Of a stretch of DNA of 22,163 bases, positions 8,121 through 15,188 are shown piece after piece. The notes under the pieces are model-generated. The model made no database searches. It saw only the letters and a list, made by a program, of their open reading frames with translations, and had not been told where the DNA came from. Within the stretch, counting starts at the first letter, position 1, and the number at the start of each line of letters is the position of its first letter. This DNA comes from an uncultured Saprospiraceae bacterium. Lineage in GTDB: Bacteria > Bacteroidota > Bacteroidia > Chitinophagales > Saprospiraceae. The DNA lies in NCBI GenBank assembly GCA_937864255.1, contig CALMIT010000436.1, forward strand, positions 1-22,163, in the 5' to 3' direction. The translations under genes were made by a program, and so were the position numbers.

Positions 8121-8153
8121 TTGGTGGAATTGTTGAATTTAGCAATATTTTTG
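8121..8153 (+). promoter_or_regulatory. Promoter of the SH3/PycTM operon
   Basis: TATTTTTG at 8146-8153 matches the TAnnTTTG -7 consensus, with TTG at 8121-8123 22 bp upstream as a possible -33 element. The box ends 28 nt before the ATG at 8182. Confidence 0.55.
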
Positions 8154-8160
8154 TATTGCT
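8141..8160. repeat. Inverted repeat overlapping the -7 box
   Basis: AGCAATA (8141-8147) and TATTGCT (8154-8160) are perfect inverted arms around TTTTTG. The repeat covers the whole predicted -7 element of the SH3/PycTM operon, so it could be an operator. With A/T-rich 7-bp arms, chance is also possible. Confidence 0.5.
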
Positions 8161-8181
8161 TAAAATTCCAAACATACTATC

Positions 8182-8691
8182 ATGAGTGAGAAAAAACTGG
8201 ATTTGCGTAAAATTGAGATCGTTGTTATTGTAGTTTTTTTATTAGGCTTTCTGATGTGGGCTGTGCCAAAATGCTCCTCGACCAAATCCAAACTCAACGA
8301 AAATGCCGAAAAAGAAACAATCGCCGATTCAGTTAAAACCGACTCTTTAAAAAGCGTTTCCAAACCCGATTCCACGATTAATATTAGCGCTGCAAAACCA
8401 GACAGCGTGCAATTACCGGCTGCCGCCAAATCTATTCTATATGTCACGATCAACAATCTGAAACTGCGCACCGGGCCGAGCCTGGACAGCGCTGTGGTTG
8501 CACAACTCCGACTCTTTGAGGAAGTTTATTTCATGAATGAAGTGACAGATTTCAAACAAGAACTTAGTCTCGGTTACGAAGTAGCCAATGAGCCGTGGGT
8601 AAAAGTTAGAACCCAAAAAGGCAGAGAAGGGTGGGTATTTGGCGCCGGAGTAAATTATTACAAACAAAAACGCCCCGGCGTGCTGGAATAA
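8182..8691 (+). CDS. Membrane-anchored bacterial SH3-domain protein
   Basis: A 169-aa protein with a short cytoplasmic N-terminus (MSEKKLDLRKIE), one membrane helix (about 13-30, VVIVVFLLGFLMWAVP), a Ser/Lys/Asp-rich extracytoplasmic linker (31-80) and a C-terminal SH3b domain (about 84-162). The SH3b core is visible as ILYVTINNLKLRTGPSLDS, then LFEEVYFM, WVKVRTQKGREGWVFGAGV. Such domains usually bind peptidoglycan or peptides in the periplasm. Its stop is 11 nt upstream of the HD/PycTM gene, so co-expression is likely. A link between an envelope-sensing SH3 protein and a membrane effector is an inference from this spacing. A promoter with an inverted repeat lies just upstream. Confidence 0.85.
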   Translation: MSEKKLDLRKIEIVVIVVFLLGFLMWAVPKCSSTKSKLNENAEKETIADSVKTDSLKSVSKPDSTINISAAKPDSVQLPAAAKSILYVTINNLKLRTGPSLDSAVVAQLRLFEEVYFMNEVTDFKQELSLGYEVANEPWVKVRTQKGREGWVFGAGVNYYKQKRPGVLE

Positions 8692-8702
8692 AAATAAACC
8701 GC

Positions 8703-9890
8703 ATGAAAGCCCGTACTGTCAACGAGAGCGCATTTGATATAAAAGAACTGGAAATTTACATACAAGAACTTTTCGAGCATCAGCACGACGCGCGGCTCGT
8801 GTATCATAATTATGCCCAAACCGTTGCTATCGTAAAACAAGCCGAGCGACTAATCAAAGAACTGGATATAGCTTCCTCCCAGATCAGTGAAATCATTATT
8901 ATTTCCTGCTGGTTTTTAAATACCGGCTATTTGAAAAATTATGAAAAAGCAGGCGAAGAAGCTGTAAGGCAGGCGAAAATTTTTATAGACAGCGTAGATT
9001 TCTCAGCGAAAAAAGGCGGTCAGATTATTCAATCCATCAAAGCGGCATTTGGGCTGAAAGAGCCCGAAAACCTTGAAGAAAAATGTGTAAGAGATGCTCG
9101 GCAAAGTGTGCTTTTCGGCGAAAATTTTATAACCGACCTGACGCTTCGCAAACTCGAAGAAGAGCTCATGCGCGACCACGTTTGGAAAGAGACTGACTGG
9201 ATTCCGTTTCAATTACAGCAACTACTTCAGGTGAAATTTTTTACCCCGGCTGCCAAACAGTATTTCGAACCCGTGGCCGCTCAAAATATTTTAAAACTAA
9301 AAGAAAGACTTGACAAAACTCAAAAAAAGGGAAAGACAACCGACGACTCCACTCCCGCCCGCGTGACTCAAAGAACTGTGCAAACCTTTTTCAGATCTAA
9401 CTACAGGAATCATATTAATCTCAGCTCTATCGCCGACAATAAGGCGAATATCATGATAAGCGTGAATGCTATTTTGATTTCGGTCATCATTTCCATTTTG
9501 TCTTACCGGAACCTAACCGAATCCAACCCCATGATATTGATGCCGGCTATTATTTTTCTCATCACAGGGCTGACCTCGTTGATATTTGCCGTTTTGTCCG
9601 CACGCCCCAAAGTGACCAAACTAAACGAACCCGCCGACGAACCCGAAAAAATACAGCGAAACCTTATTTTCTTCGGAAACTTTGTCCACCTGGATGTTGA
9701 AAAATATGAAACATCCATGGACGAACTTTTCAAAGACGGAAGCCTTTTGCTAGGTAATATGACGCGCGACCTTTATTATCTTGGAAAAGTTTTGGATAAA
9801 AAATATCGCTATCTGAGCATTTCTTATAATGTCTTCATGCTCGGTTTTATCATGACAGTTGTCACTTTTTTACTCGCATTATTCTCCTGA
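8703..9890 (+). CDS. PycTM (Pycsar effector-type) membrane protein with degenerate HD domain
   Basis: I start at the ATG at 8703 (MKARTVNESAF), giving 395 aa. The C-terminal half matches the PycTM/DUF5706 family, the membrane effector of Pycsar anti-phage systems. Key stretches are FFRSNYRNHINLSSIADNKA (229-248), NIMISVNAILISVIISIL (249-266, helix 1), helix 2 at 277-299, SARPKV, LIFFGNFVHL (321-330), DLYYLGKVLDKKYRYL (356-371) and helix 3 at about 374-394. The N-terminal half (about 15-160) follows the HD-hydrolase pattern normally fused to it in Bacteroidota. The signature residues are lost: YHNYAQTV where YHNxxHT is usual, WFLNTGY where WFHDxGY is usual, and RDARQSVLFG where a DADxxHLG-type motif is usual. 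No nucleotide cyclase gene is nearby. Its role may be stress or defence-related membrane disruption, or an unrelated housekeeping role; the family match is strong, the function open. Confidence 0.88.
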   Translation: MKARTVNESAFDIKELEIYIQELFEHQHDARLVYHNYAQTVAIVKQAERLIKELDIASSQISEIIIISCWFLNTGYLKNYEKAGEEAVRQAKIFIDSVDFSAKKGGQIIQSIKAAFGLKEPENLEEKCVRDARQSVLFGENFITDLTLRKLEEELMRDHVWKETDWIPFQLQQLLQVKFFTPAAKQYFEPVAAQNILKLKERLDKTQKKGKTTDDSTPARVTQRTVQTFFRSNYRNHINLSSIADNKANIMISVNAILISVIISILSYRNLTESNPMILMPAIIFLITGLTSLIFAVLSARPKVTKLNEPADEPEKIQRNLIFFGNFVHLDVEKYETSMDELFKDGSLLLGNMTRDLYYLGKVLDKKYRYLSISYNVFMLGFIMTVVTFLLALFS

Positions 9891-9891
9891 A

Positions 9892-9909
9892 GGCTCAAAA
9901 AAGCCATTT
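9892..9909 (+). terminator. Weak possible terminator after the PycTM gene
   Basis: GGCT (9892-9895) and AGCC (9902-9905) form a 4-bp stem with a 6-base loop, followed by ATTTT. The stem is short, so this is tentative. It begins 1 nt past the PycTM stop codon. Confidence 0.3.
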
Positions 9910-10060
9910 TCATCCATTCCTGCGCTATAATCAGGCGGTTTTTTATACCTCCAATTCCTTAAAGTACAAATCTATTTCGCTATTTTTACAACGTACACCT
10001 TAGTTTACTGACCCTTTTGAAGGGAGGCATTTCTTATTTTTTCACAACAAACCACAAACT

Positions 10061-10888
10061 ATGAGCAAAGGACTTAGTATTCTCCTTACTCTGTTGGCTA
10101 CACTACTGTGGTTTTGGTTTTGTCACTGGTATTATACCTGTAAGTTGGTTCAGGTTTGTTATGGATGCGGGCAGGCAACCGAGCAGCCGGTTTCTCCGGT
10201 TCAGGAAGCCAAACGCTATCCGTTAGACTTTAAATGGTCTGATGCCACTGCATTTACCAATCCTGGTTTTGACGCGTACAAACAGAGTATTGTTGACAGC
10301 ATGAACGAAACCAACATGCTGGAAATCGTCGGTTACTATTTTGAAGGCGAACCCGCTCCGCAAGGCTTCGACAACATGGGGCTTGCGAGAGCAGCGCAAA
10401 TCAAAGCGCTCTTTTCACCACCGGTACCGGACGACCGCATCAAACTGCGCGCGCGCCTGGTCACAGCGCCCGAAAATGCGCAAACGGCCTATTTTGAAGC
10501 TGCCGAATTAAACTGGATGGAAGGCGAACGCAAAACAGTCGAAGAACTGGCCGATCGCATCATCATCCGTTTCCCATCCAATTCTACCGAAAAGGATTAT
10601 GACCCCTCGGTGGAAGAATATTTACAAAAACTGGCGGCGCGGCTCAAAGAAAATCCGAACGAAAAGGTATCGCTCACCGGGCACACAGATAATGTGGGCG
10701 AAGCCGATGAAAATATGAAACTGGGCGCACGTCGCGCCGGAGCCATCAAAGATATTTTGGTAAAAAGCGGCGTAAACGCAAACCAGATTACAACGGATTC
10801 GAAAGGCGAATCACAGCCCGTCGCATCCAATGACACGGAAGAAGGCAGGCACGACAACCGCAGGGTAGAAGTGCGATTAATCAAATAA
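10061..10888 (+). CDS. OmpA-family envelope protein
   Basis: A 275-aa protein with an N-terminal membrane helix (about 5-25) and a C-terminal OmpA-like peptidoglycan-binding domain (about 165-275). The domain is marked by VSLTGHTDNVG (203-213), GARRAGAIKDILVKSGV (222-238) and the closing RRVEVRLIK (267-275). The middle part (about 53-135), with TNPGFDAYKQSIVD and NMGLARAAQIKALF, resembles a second, degenerate OmpA-like module. The protein probably anchors an inner-membrane complex to the cell wall from the periplasmic side. It is followed 28 nt later by the HhH membrane protein gene, most likely one operon. The 170 bp upstream hold only a poor -7 candidate (TATTTTTA near 9980), so the promoter is uncertain. 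Confidence 0.88.
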   Translation: MSKGLSILLTLLATLLWFWFCHWYYTCKLVQVCYGCGQATEQPVSPVQEAKRYPLDFKWSDATAFTNPGFDAYKQSIVDSMNETNMLEIVGYYFEGEPAPQGFDNMGLARAAQIKALFSPPVPDDRIKLRARLVTAPENAQTAYFEAAELNWMEGERKTVEELADRIIIRFPSNSTEKDYDPSVEEYLQKLAARLKENPNEKVSLTGHTDNVGEADENMKLGARRAGAIKDILVKSGVNANQITTDSKGESQPVASNDTEEGRHDNRRVEVRLIK

Positions 10889-10916
10889 TTTTATTCATCA
10901 ATAAAAATATAATACT

Positions 10917-11858
10917 ATGTTGGAAGCAATGAAAATCGGATGTTCCGAACACACATGGTTCATACTTCTCGCATTGCTGGGCGCATTTTTGCTCGGACTG
11001 CTTTTGGGCTACCTGCTTTGGTACGGTTATAAAAAAATGGTTGCCGGGCTGGAAGCCGAAAAAAATGAACAACACGCTGCGCTGATAAATCTTGAAAAAG
11101 AGTTTGCCGCGCTCAAATACAAATACGACGAACTTTCGAAAGATAATGCCGCGCTCAAGGCAGCCCTCAATAACTGCGAAGCAGATAAAGCAATTATGGA
11201 AAACAAGCTGAGCGCTGCGGCAGCAGGTTTTGCCGCAGGAAAAGCGGCGCCAAAAGCTGCTGCATCAAAAGCGTTGTTTGCCGATTCCAATTTGCAAATT
11301 ATCGAAGGCATCGGGCCTAAAATTGAACAAGTGCTTCACGACGCGGGCATTAGTTCCTGGGCAGTTTTAGCCGGAAAATCAGCCGAAGAATTAAGAGAAA
11401 TTCTGGACAAAGCCGGACCAAATTACCGCATCAACGACCCTTCTACCTGGCCCAAGCAAGCCGAGCTTGCCAATCAGGGTAATTGGGACGAATTGATTCA
11501 ATATCAAAAATTCCTCGATACCGGTCGCGAAAACGTAGGCGATTTTGAAAATGACTCGAAATACGAAAAAATGCTCATGAAAATGATGGGCGTAAAATCG
11601 GGGCCGAGCGATCTGAAAGTTATCGAAGGCATTGGTCCTAAAATCGAACAATTGCTCAAAGACAATGGAATAAAATCCTGGTCGGATTTGGCAAACGTTT
11701 CGGAAGAGTCTATCAGTGCCATTCTTGAAAAAGGTGGCGAACGCTATCGCCTCGCCGATCCGAGTACATGGCCCAAACAGGCAGGCCTCGCTGCCGAGGG
11801 CAAATGGGACGAATTACGCGAGTATCAGGACTTTTTGCAGGGCGGAAAGGAAGGATAA
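10917..11858 (+). CDS. Membrane-anchored protein with coiled coil and two helix-hairpin-helix modules
   Basis: A 313-aa protein with one membrane helix (about 14-37, LLALLGAFLLGLLLGYLLW), a heptad-like coiled coil (about 42-100), an Ala/Lys-rich linker (101-122), and two copies of a roughly 75-residue module (126-200 and 233-307). Each copy starts with a helix-hairpin-helix signature, IEGIGPKIEQ, and ends with a DPSTWPKQA segment and a WDEL..YQ.FL segment. This HhH type is seen in Bacteroidota membrane or ribosome-related proteins and is often linked to nucleic-acid or protein binding; its role here is unknown. It is the second gene of the OmpA operon, so it may be the cytoplasmic-facing or periplasmic partner of that protein. 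The operon ends at the strong terminator at 11876-11915. Confidence 0.85.
   Translation: MLEAMKIGCSEHTWFILLALLGAFLLGLLLGYLLWYGYKKMVAGLEAEKNEQHAALINLEKEFAALKYKYDELSKDNAALKAALNNCEADKAIMENKLSAAAAGFAAGKAAPKAAASKALFADSNLQIIEGIGPKIEQVLHDAGISSWAVLAGKSAEELREILDKAGPNYRINDPSTWPKQAELANQGNWDELIQYQKFLDTGRENVGDFENDSKYEKMLMKMMGVKSGPSDLKVIEGIGPKIEQLLKDNGIKSWSDLANVSEESISAILEKGGERYRLADPSTWPKQAGLAAEGKWDELREYQDFLQGGKEG
11292..11837 (+). repeat. Duplicated HhH module within the membrane protein gene
   Basis: Copy one spans 11292-11516 and copy two 11613-11837, in frame and separated by a 32-residue acidic/methionine-rich linker. The protein copies share the IEGIGPKIEQ and DPSTWPKQA motifs while their DNA has diverged, which points to an old internal duplication. 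Confidence 0.85.
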
Positions 11859-11875
11859 ATAAGCCCCGAACAAAT

Positions 11876-11915
11876 AAAAAAACCGCCGCGACGCTCATGT
11901 CCGCGGCGGTTTTTT
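11876..11915. terminator. Strong bidirectional terminator between HhH gene and rpoZ
   Basis: CCGCCGCG (11883-11890) pairs with CGCGGCGG (11902-11909) around an 11-base loop, and the stem is extended by an A run on the left (11876-11882) and six T on the right (11910-11915). It lies 17 bp past the HhH stop and 24 bp past the rpoZ stop, so it can serve both convergent units. Confidence 0.9.
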
Positions 11916-11939
11916 ATTTTCAAACTTTTTCAAAAAAAG

Positions 11940-12281
11940 TTATTGCTTTTTCTTTTTATCACTCGTGTAACGGAAGTGAATCTCACCATTCAAAAACTCC
12001 TCCGTAGCAATCACGGAAGGATTGGGCAGGCGCTCATAAAATTTGGAAATTTCAATCTGCTCTTTATTTTCCGTGACCTCCTCGATTGTTTCGGGATTGA
12101 CGGCAAATTCATCCAGCTTTTCATGCAATTCGTGTTTCAGATCCACTGCCAACTGGCGCGCACGCTTGGCAATGACAGCCAATGATTCATAAACATTCGC
12201 CGTACCGTCAACAAATTGCTTTAAATCACGTGCATGGAGATTAGGATCCAGACCCTGCACTTTGGTTTTGATATCGCTCAT
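11940..12281 (-). CDS. rpoZ: DNA-directed RNA polymerase omega subunit, Bacteroidota type
   Basis: Small RNA polymerase subunit that helps fold and hold the beta-prime subunit. I start at the ATG at 12281 (MSDIKTKVQGLDPN), giving 113 aa. The Rpb6/omega core is visible as ANVYESLAVIAKRARQLAV (about 29-47), followed by the Bacteroidota-specific extension with ISKFYERLPNPSVIATEEFL and a Lys-rich end. It is longer than the proteobacterial subunit, as usual in this phylum. The start codon lies inside bamD, overlapping it by 41 nt on the same strand in a different frame, so translation is likely coupled. In many Bacteroidota a coaBC (dfp) gene follows; here a strong terminator follows instead, so the cluster has been cut short or rearranged. 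Confidence 0.88.
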   Translation of the reverse strand: MSDIKTKVQGLDPNLHARDLKQFVDGTANVYESLAVIAKRARQLAVDLKHELHEKLDEFAVNPETIEEVTENKEQIEISKFYERLPNPSVIATEEFLNGEIHFRYTSDKKKKQ

Positions 12282-13089
12282 TTTCAAAAGATTTTATTTT
12301 TATCAAAGATTTTTCATTCATCGAACGCACCTCTTCCGAATAAGTTGAATTTTTATACTTATTCAAAAACTCCAAGGTTTTTTTCTGCACTATCTGGTAG
12401 CGTTCTTCCTGTTTGGCTGCGATACTATTTTCTGCTAAAAGAAAAGACGCCTTTGTGATAAGATACCGTACCTGTTCGGATCTGCGGGTCTCAGGAAAAT
12501 CTTTCAGCATATTTTCAAAAGTAAGTATGGCTGCCTGGTATTGCGTGAGATTAAAATATAAGTCGCCTTCGGCAAATACTTTCTGTTCCAGTTTCAGACG
12601 CAATTCGTCTATCAGTTTGTTGGCGTCGGTTACACGCTCGCTTTCCGGAAAAGTGTTGATAAAAAGCTGAAAATCGTCAATCGCCTTTTTGGTATAAGTC
12701 TGGTCAAGGCGGTAGCCGGGCGACATAGAGTAGTGCGAATAAGCAGACATAAACTCAGCTTCTTCCCTCAGGGGACTTGCCGAAAAAGTAGTCGAAAAGT
12801 TGTCAAAATAATAAGCCGCCAGCAGGAATTTCTTCTCGTAAAAATAAGTGTAGGCGTAGGTAAAATAAATCTGCTCCAACTCTTTCTTTCCCCTGTAAGC
12901 CGGTATCAGCAATTCAAAAAGCGTCTGGGCTTTCAAGTAATCTCCCTCTTCATTGTACTCAAATGCTTTTTTATAAATCAAATCGGTATTGCCGCTCACG
13001 CGTACACGCTCAAACTCGGTGCGGCAACTGCTTAATGAAAGCACTGAAAAAAAACCAAAAAGACAGAAAAAATAGAAGGTCCGATTCAT
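12241..13089 (-). CDS. bamD: Outer-membrane protein assembly factor BamD
   Basis: Lipoprotein of the BAM complex that inserts barrel proteins into the outer membrane. I start at the ATG at 13089 (MNRTFYFF), giving 282 aa, in the family range. It has a lipoprotein signal with lipobox LSLSSC (Cys22) and then a run of TPR-like helix pairs. Visible elements are IYKKAFEYNEEGDYLKAQTL, then YFYEKKFLLAAYYFDNFSTT, then SAYSHYSMSPGYRLDQTYTK, DDFQLFINTFPESERV and QYQAAILTFENMLKDFPETR. These are the expected BamD features. The 41-nt overlap with the downstream rpoZ start makes this a two-gene operon. The -7 box upstream (13097-13104) is so close to the ATG that the main mRNA may be almost leaderless. Confidence 0.93.
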   Translation of the reverse strand: MNRTFYFFCLFGFFSVLSLSSCRTEFERVRVSGNTDLIYKKAFEYNEEGDYLKAQTLFELLIPAYRGKKELEQIYFTYAYTYFYEKKFLLAAYYFDNFSTTFSASPLREEAEFMSAYSHYSMSPGYRLDQTYTKKAIDDFQLFINTFPESERVTDANKLIDELRLKLEQKVFAEGDLYFNLTQYQAAILTFENMLKDFPETRRSEQVRYLITKASFLLAENSIAAKQEERYQIVQKKTLEFLNKYKNSTYSEEVRSMNEKSLIKIKSFENERYQNQSAGSGS

Positions 13090-13096
13090 AGGGGTG

Positions 13097-13124
13097 CAAA
13101 AATACAAGGTTTTTTTAATTACAA
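13097..13124 (-). promoter_or_regulatory. Promoter of bamD-rpoZ, possibly leaderless transcript
   Basis: On the minus strand TATTTTTG (13104 to 13097) matches TAnnTTTG, with a TTG (13124 to 13122) 17 bp upstream. Only 7 bases separate the box from the bamD ATG, so transcription would start about at the start codon. Confidence 0.6.
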
Positions 13125-13283
13125 GACTTTAATTTTAAAGCACTCGGGCTTGCAAAACGCGAAAGCAGAATGTGAATTGCCCGATTGAAAAGTCGCTTTT
13201 TTTGCCTTCGGGGTTGTGTGGTATTTTTTCCTTTTAAGAAAAAAGAGAAATTTGAGACCTTGGGCTTTTTAACCGGATGCAAA

Positions 13284-14216
13284 ATGACTGCGCAAAACCT
13301 GGAAGCTTTTCGGATTTTTTACAACCACTCCATTCACCCGGAATTGATGCGGATGGATCGGCTGCGCCGCCGCCTGCTGCGGCTTTTGTTTTTTTCGGTT
13401 TTGGTCTTGATCGCCGTTTTCGCACTTAGTTTGTATTTTGACGTACTTGCCCTGACTTTTGCCATGCTAATACCTGTGGGCATTTATATCGTTTATCTCG
13501 TTTACAGGGCGCAAAAATTCAGAAGCACTTTCAAACCGCATGTGGTCAATCTGGTGCTCGACTTTATGGACAATGACGTGAATTACGGCACACTGAAATA
13601 CATGCCTAAAAAATTCATCCCAAAAGCGGTTTTCCTGGAAAGCAAAATATTTGTCACCTCGGCAGACGAGTACGAAGGCGAAGACCGCATCGAAGGCAAA
13701 ATCGGCGAACTACCTTTTGAAATGTGTGAGTTGAATGTGCGGGAGTTTTCAAAAGTGCGCAACCGGCTCAATTACGTTTTCAGGGGCGTGTTTTTAAAAT
13801 CCGAATTCAAACAGGATCAGACCGGCTCTCTGCTCATTTTGCCCCGCGAATTTCGCCAATACCTCTCGCGTTCTATTAAAGCATTTGATCTTTTGGGCGG
13901 CAGAAACGTGGACGCGTCTTTGCCCGAATCGGAGTACCGGGAACTCTTCCTCACCTACGCTACGCCTGACGCGCCTTTCAGAGCCATCCTTTCGCCCGAC
14001 ATGCAAAAGGCGCTGACCGGCTATCGCCAGCGCACCGGCAAAGAAATTTACATTTCCATTCTTGAAAAAAATATTTACATCGCCGTCACGCAACCCAAAG
14101 ATATGTTGGAGCCTTTTCTTTTTCAATCCAATGTGAGTTTTGATTTGGTGAGAGAGTTTTTTGAAGACGTGCAGTTGATGATACAAATCGTGGCAGCTTT
14201 TGACGAAAACGACTGA
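13284..14216 (+). CDS. DUF3137-type membrane protein
   Basis: I start at the ATG at 13284 (MTAQNLEAFRIFYNHSIHPE), giving 310 aa; the open frame runs back to 13185, but the extra 33 residues are not family-like. Two membrane helices are adjacent (about 36-55 and 57-77), preceded by a basic stretch (DRLRRRLLR) and followed by a soluble domain of about 230 residues with FKPHVVNLVLDFMDNDVNYG. The layout and the sequence IGELPFEMCELNVRE resemble DUF3137 proteins, which are conserved in Bacteroidota but have no established function. A TATTTTTT element at 13222-13229, with TTTG at 13201-13204, may be its promoter. Its stop is 1 nt from the stop of the convergent glycosyltransferase gene. Confidence 0.75.
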   Translation: MTAQNLEAFRIFYNHSIHPELMRMDRLRRRLLRLLFFSVLVLIAVFALSLYFDVLALTFAMLIPVGIYIVYLVYRAQKFRSTFKPHVVNLVLDFMDNDVNYGTLKYMPKKFIPKAVFLESKIFVTSADEYEGEDRIEGKIGELPFEMCELNVREFSKVRNRLNYVFRGVFLKSEFKQDQTGSLLILPREFRQYLSRSIKAFDLLGGRNVDASLPESEYRELFLTYATPDAPFRAILSPDMQKALTGYRQRTGKEIYISILEKNIYIAVTQPKDMLEPFLFQSNVSFDLVREFFEDVQLMIQIVAAFDEND

Positions 14217-14217
14217 C

Positions 14218-15093
14218 TCACTTCAAAAGCCTGTAATTGCGGTACTCACCAGGTCGCCAGCCCGTCCATTTTTCCACTTTTTTGCGCAGCCTGTCTTTCA
14301 GCTTCAAAGAATTAAAAGAAATATCAAAATCAAACCGCCAGTTTTTGCGCCGAATGCGCTCCTGCATTACCGCCGGGTGACTGCCTTCAAATTTTTCCAG
14401 CGCATCTATACCCGAATAATCAAATTCCGCAGCTTTGGCTATGTTTTTATCCACCCATTCGTCGCTGTGCCACAGTCTGTGAAATGACTCATTTTTTTGC
14501 TGCATCGCACGCGGATCGCGCACCCAGCCGTAGTGATAGATGAAAGCATCGGAGCGTTTTACATTTAGTTTTTGATTGTCGCCTTTTCGAAATCCCTGCG
14601 CGTCGCGGTAACTGTAAAATGAAGCATCCTTCCTGATCACGCGCACCTCGCGGCGGTACCAGCGGGAGGCGCTGCCCACAAAATCATACGAACCGTAAAA
14701 ATGCAGGTAGTCGAATAACAGCCCGTCCACCTTTTTGTCGTCTTTAAAAAGCGTCATCGCGCGGCGGATGTTTTCCAAATATTTCTCGTGCAAAACCTCG
14801 TCGCCCTGAATGTAAAAACACCAGTCGGCCTTGTCGGAAATGGCGCGGTAAGCTTTGTCTGTTTCGGCTGCCAGCACCCGCCCGCCTTCGCGCAGCGAGT
14901 CGTCCCACACGGTTTCTATAATTTTGATTTTCGGATTTTGGATGGATTGAATCAATTGAAGTGTGGCGTCGTCCGAATTGCCGACGGCGATTACAAATTC
15001 ATCACAAAGCGGCAAAACAGAAGTAATTGCTTCCACAACCGGATAATCGTACTTCACAGCATTGCGAATAAAACTAAAGCCCGAAACAAACAT
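14218..15093 (-). CDS. Glycosyltransferase, GT2 family (non-membrane)
   Basis: A 291-aa predicted cytoplasmic or membrane-associated glycosyltransferase. It begins MFVSGFSFIRNAVKYDYPVV, typical of GT2 proteins of the WaaE/KdtX-like group. It continues with EFVIAVGNSDDAT (32-44, nucleotide-binding region), IIETVWDD, the acidic metal-binding region FYIQGDEVLHEKY, and a basic C-terminal part (RRKNWRFDFDISF). There are no membrane helices. Likely acceptors are lipopolysaccharide or capsule precursors, but the sugar and acceptor cannot be read. It is a monocistronic-looking gene divergent from pheS and convergent with the DUF3137 gene. No promoter matching the -7 consensus was found in the gap to pheS on this strand. 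Confidence 0.87.
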   Translation of the reverse strand: MFVSGFSFIRNAVKYDYPVVEAITSVLPLCDEFVIAVGNSDDATLQLIQSIQNPKIKIIETVWDDSLREGGRVLAAETDKAYRAISDKADWCFYIQGDEVLHEKYLENIRRAMTLFKDDKKVDGLLFDYLHFYGSYDFVGSASRWYRREVRVIRKDASFYSYRDAQGFRKGDNQKLNVKRSDAFIYHYGWVRDPRAMQQKNESFHRLWHSDEWVDKNIAKAAEFDYSGIDALEKFEGSHPAVMQERIRRKNWRFDFDISFNSLKLKDRLRKKVEKWTGWRPGEYRNYRLLK

Positions 15094-15159
15094 ATTTGCT
15101 ATTTTTTAAAGTCCTCTTTTCATCACTGAATTTGAATAGTTTAATCCTTTCAAAACCTT

Positions 15160-15167
15160 TACCTTTG
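15160..15167 (+). promoter_or_regulatory. -7 promoter box of pheS
   Basis: TACCTTTG matches TAnnTTTG and ends 21 nt before the pheS ATG at 15189. A TTTG at 15131-15134 is a possible but over-spaced -33 element (25 bp). Confidence 0.6.
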
Positions 15168-15188
15168 CCCACCAAATTAAATTTTTTC

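Noticed and set aside
10015..10030. Small hairpin CCCTT-TTG-AAGGG upstream of the OmpA-family gene.
   Set aside because: Only 5 bp of stem and no T run directly behind it; not a convincing terminator or riboswitch.
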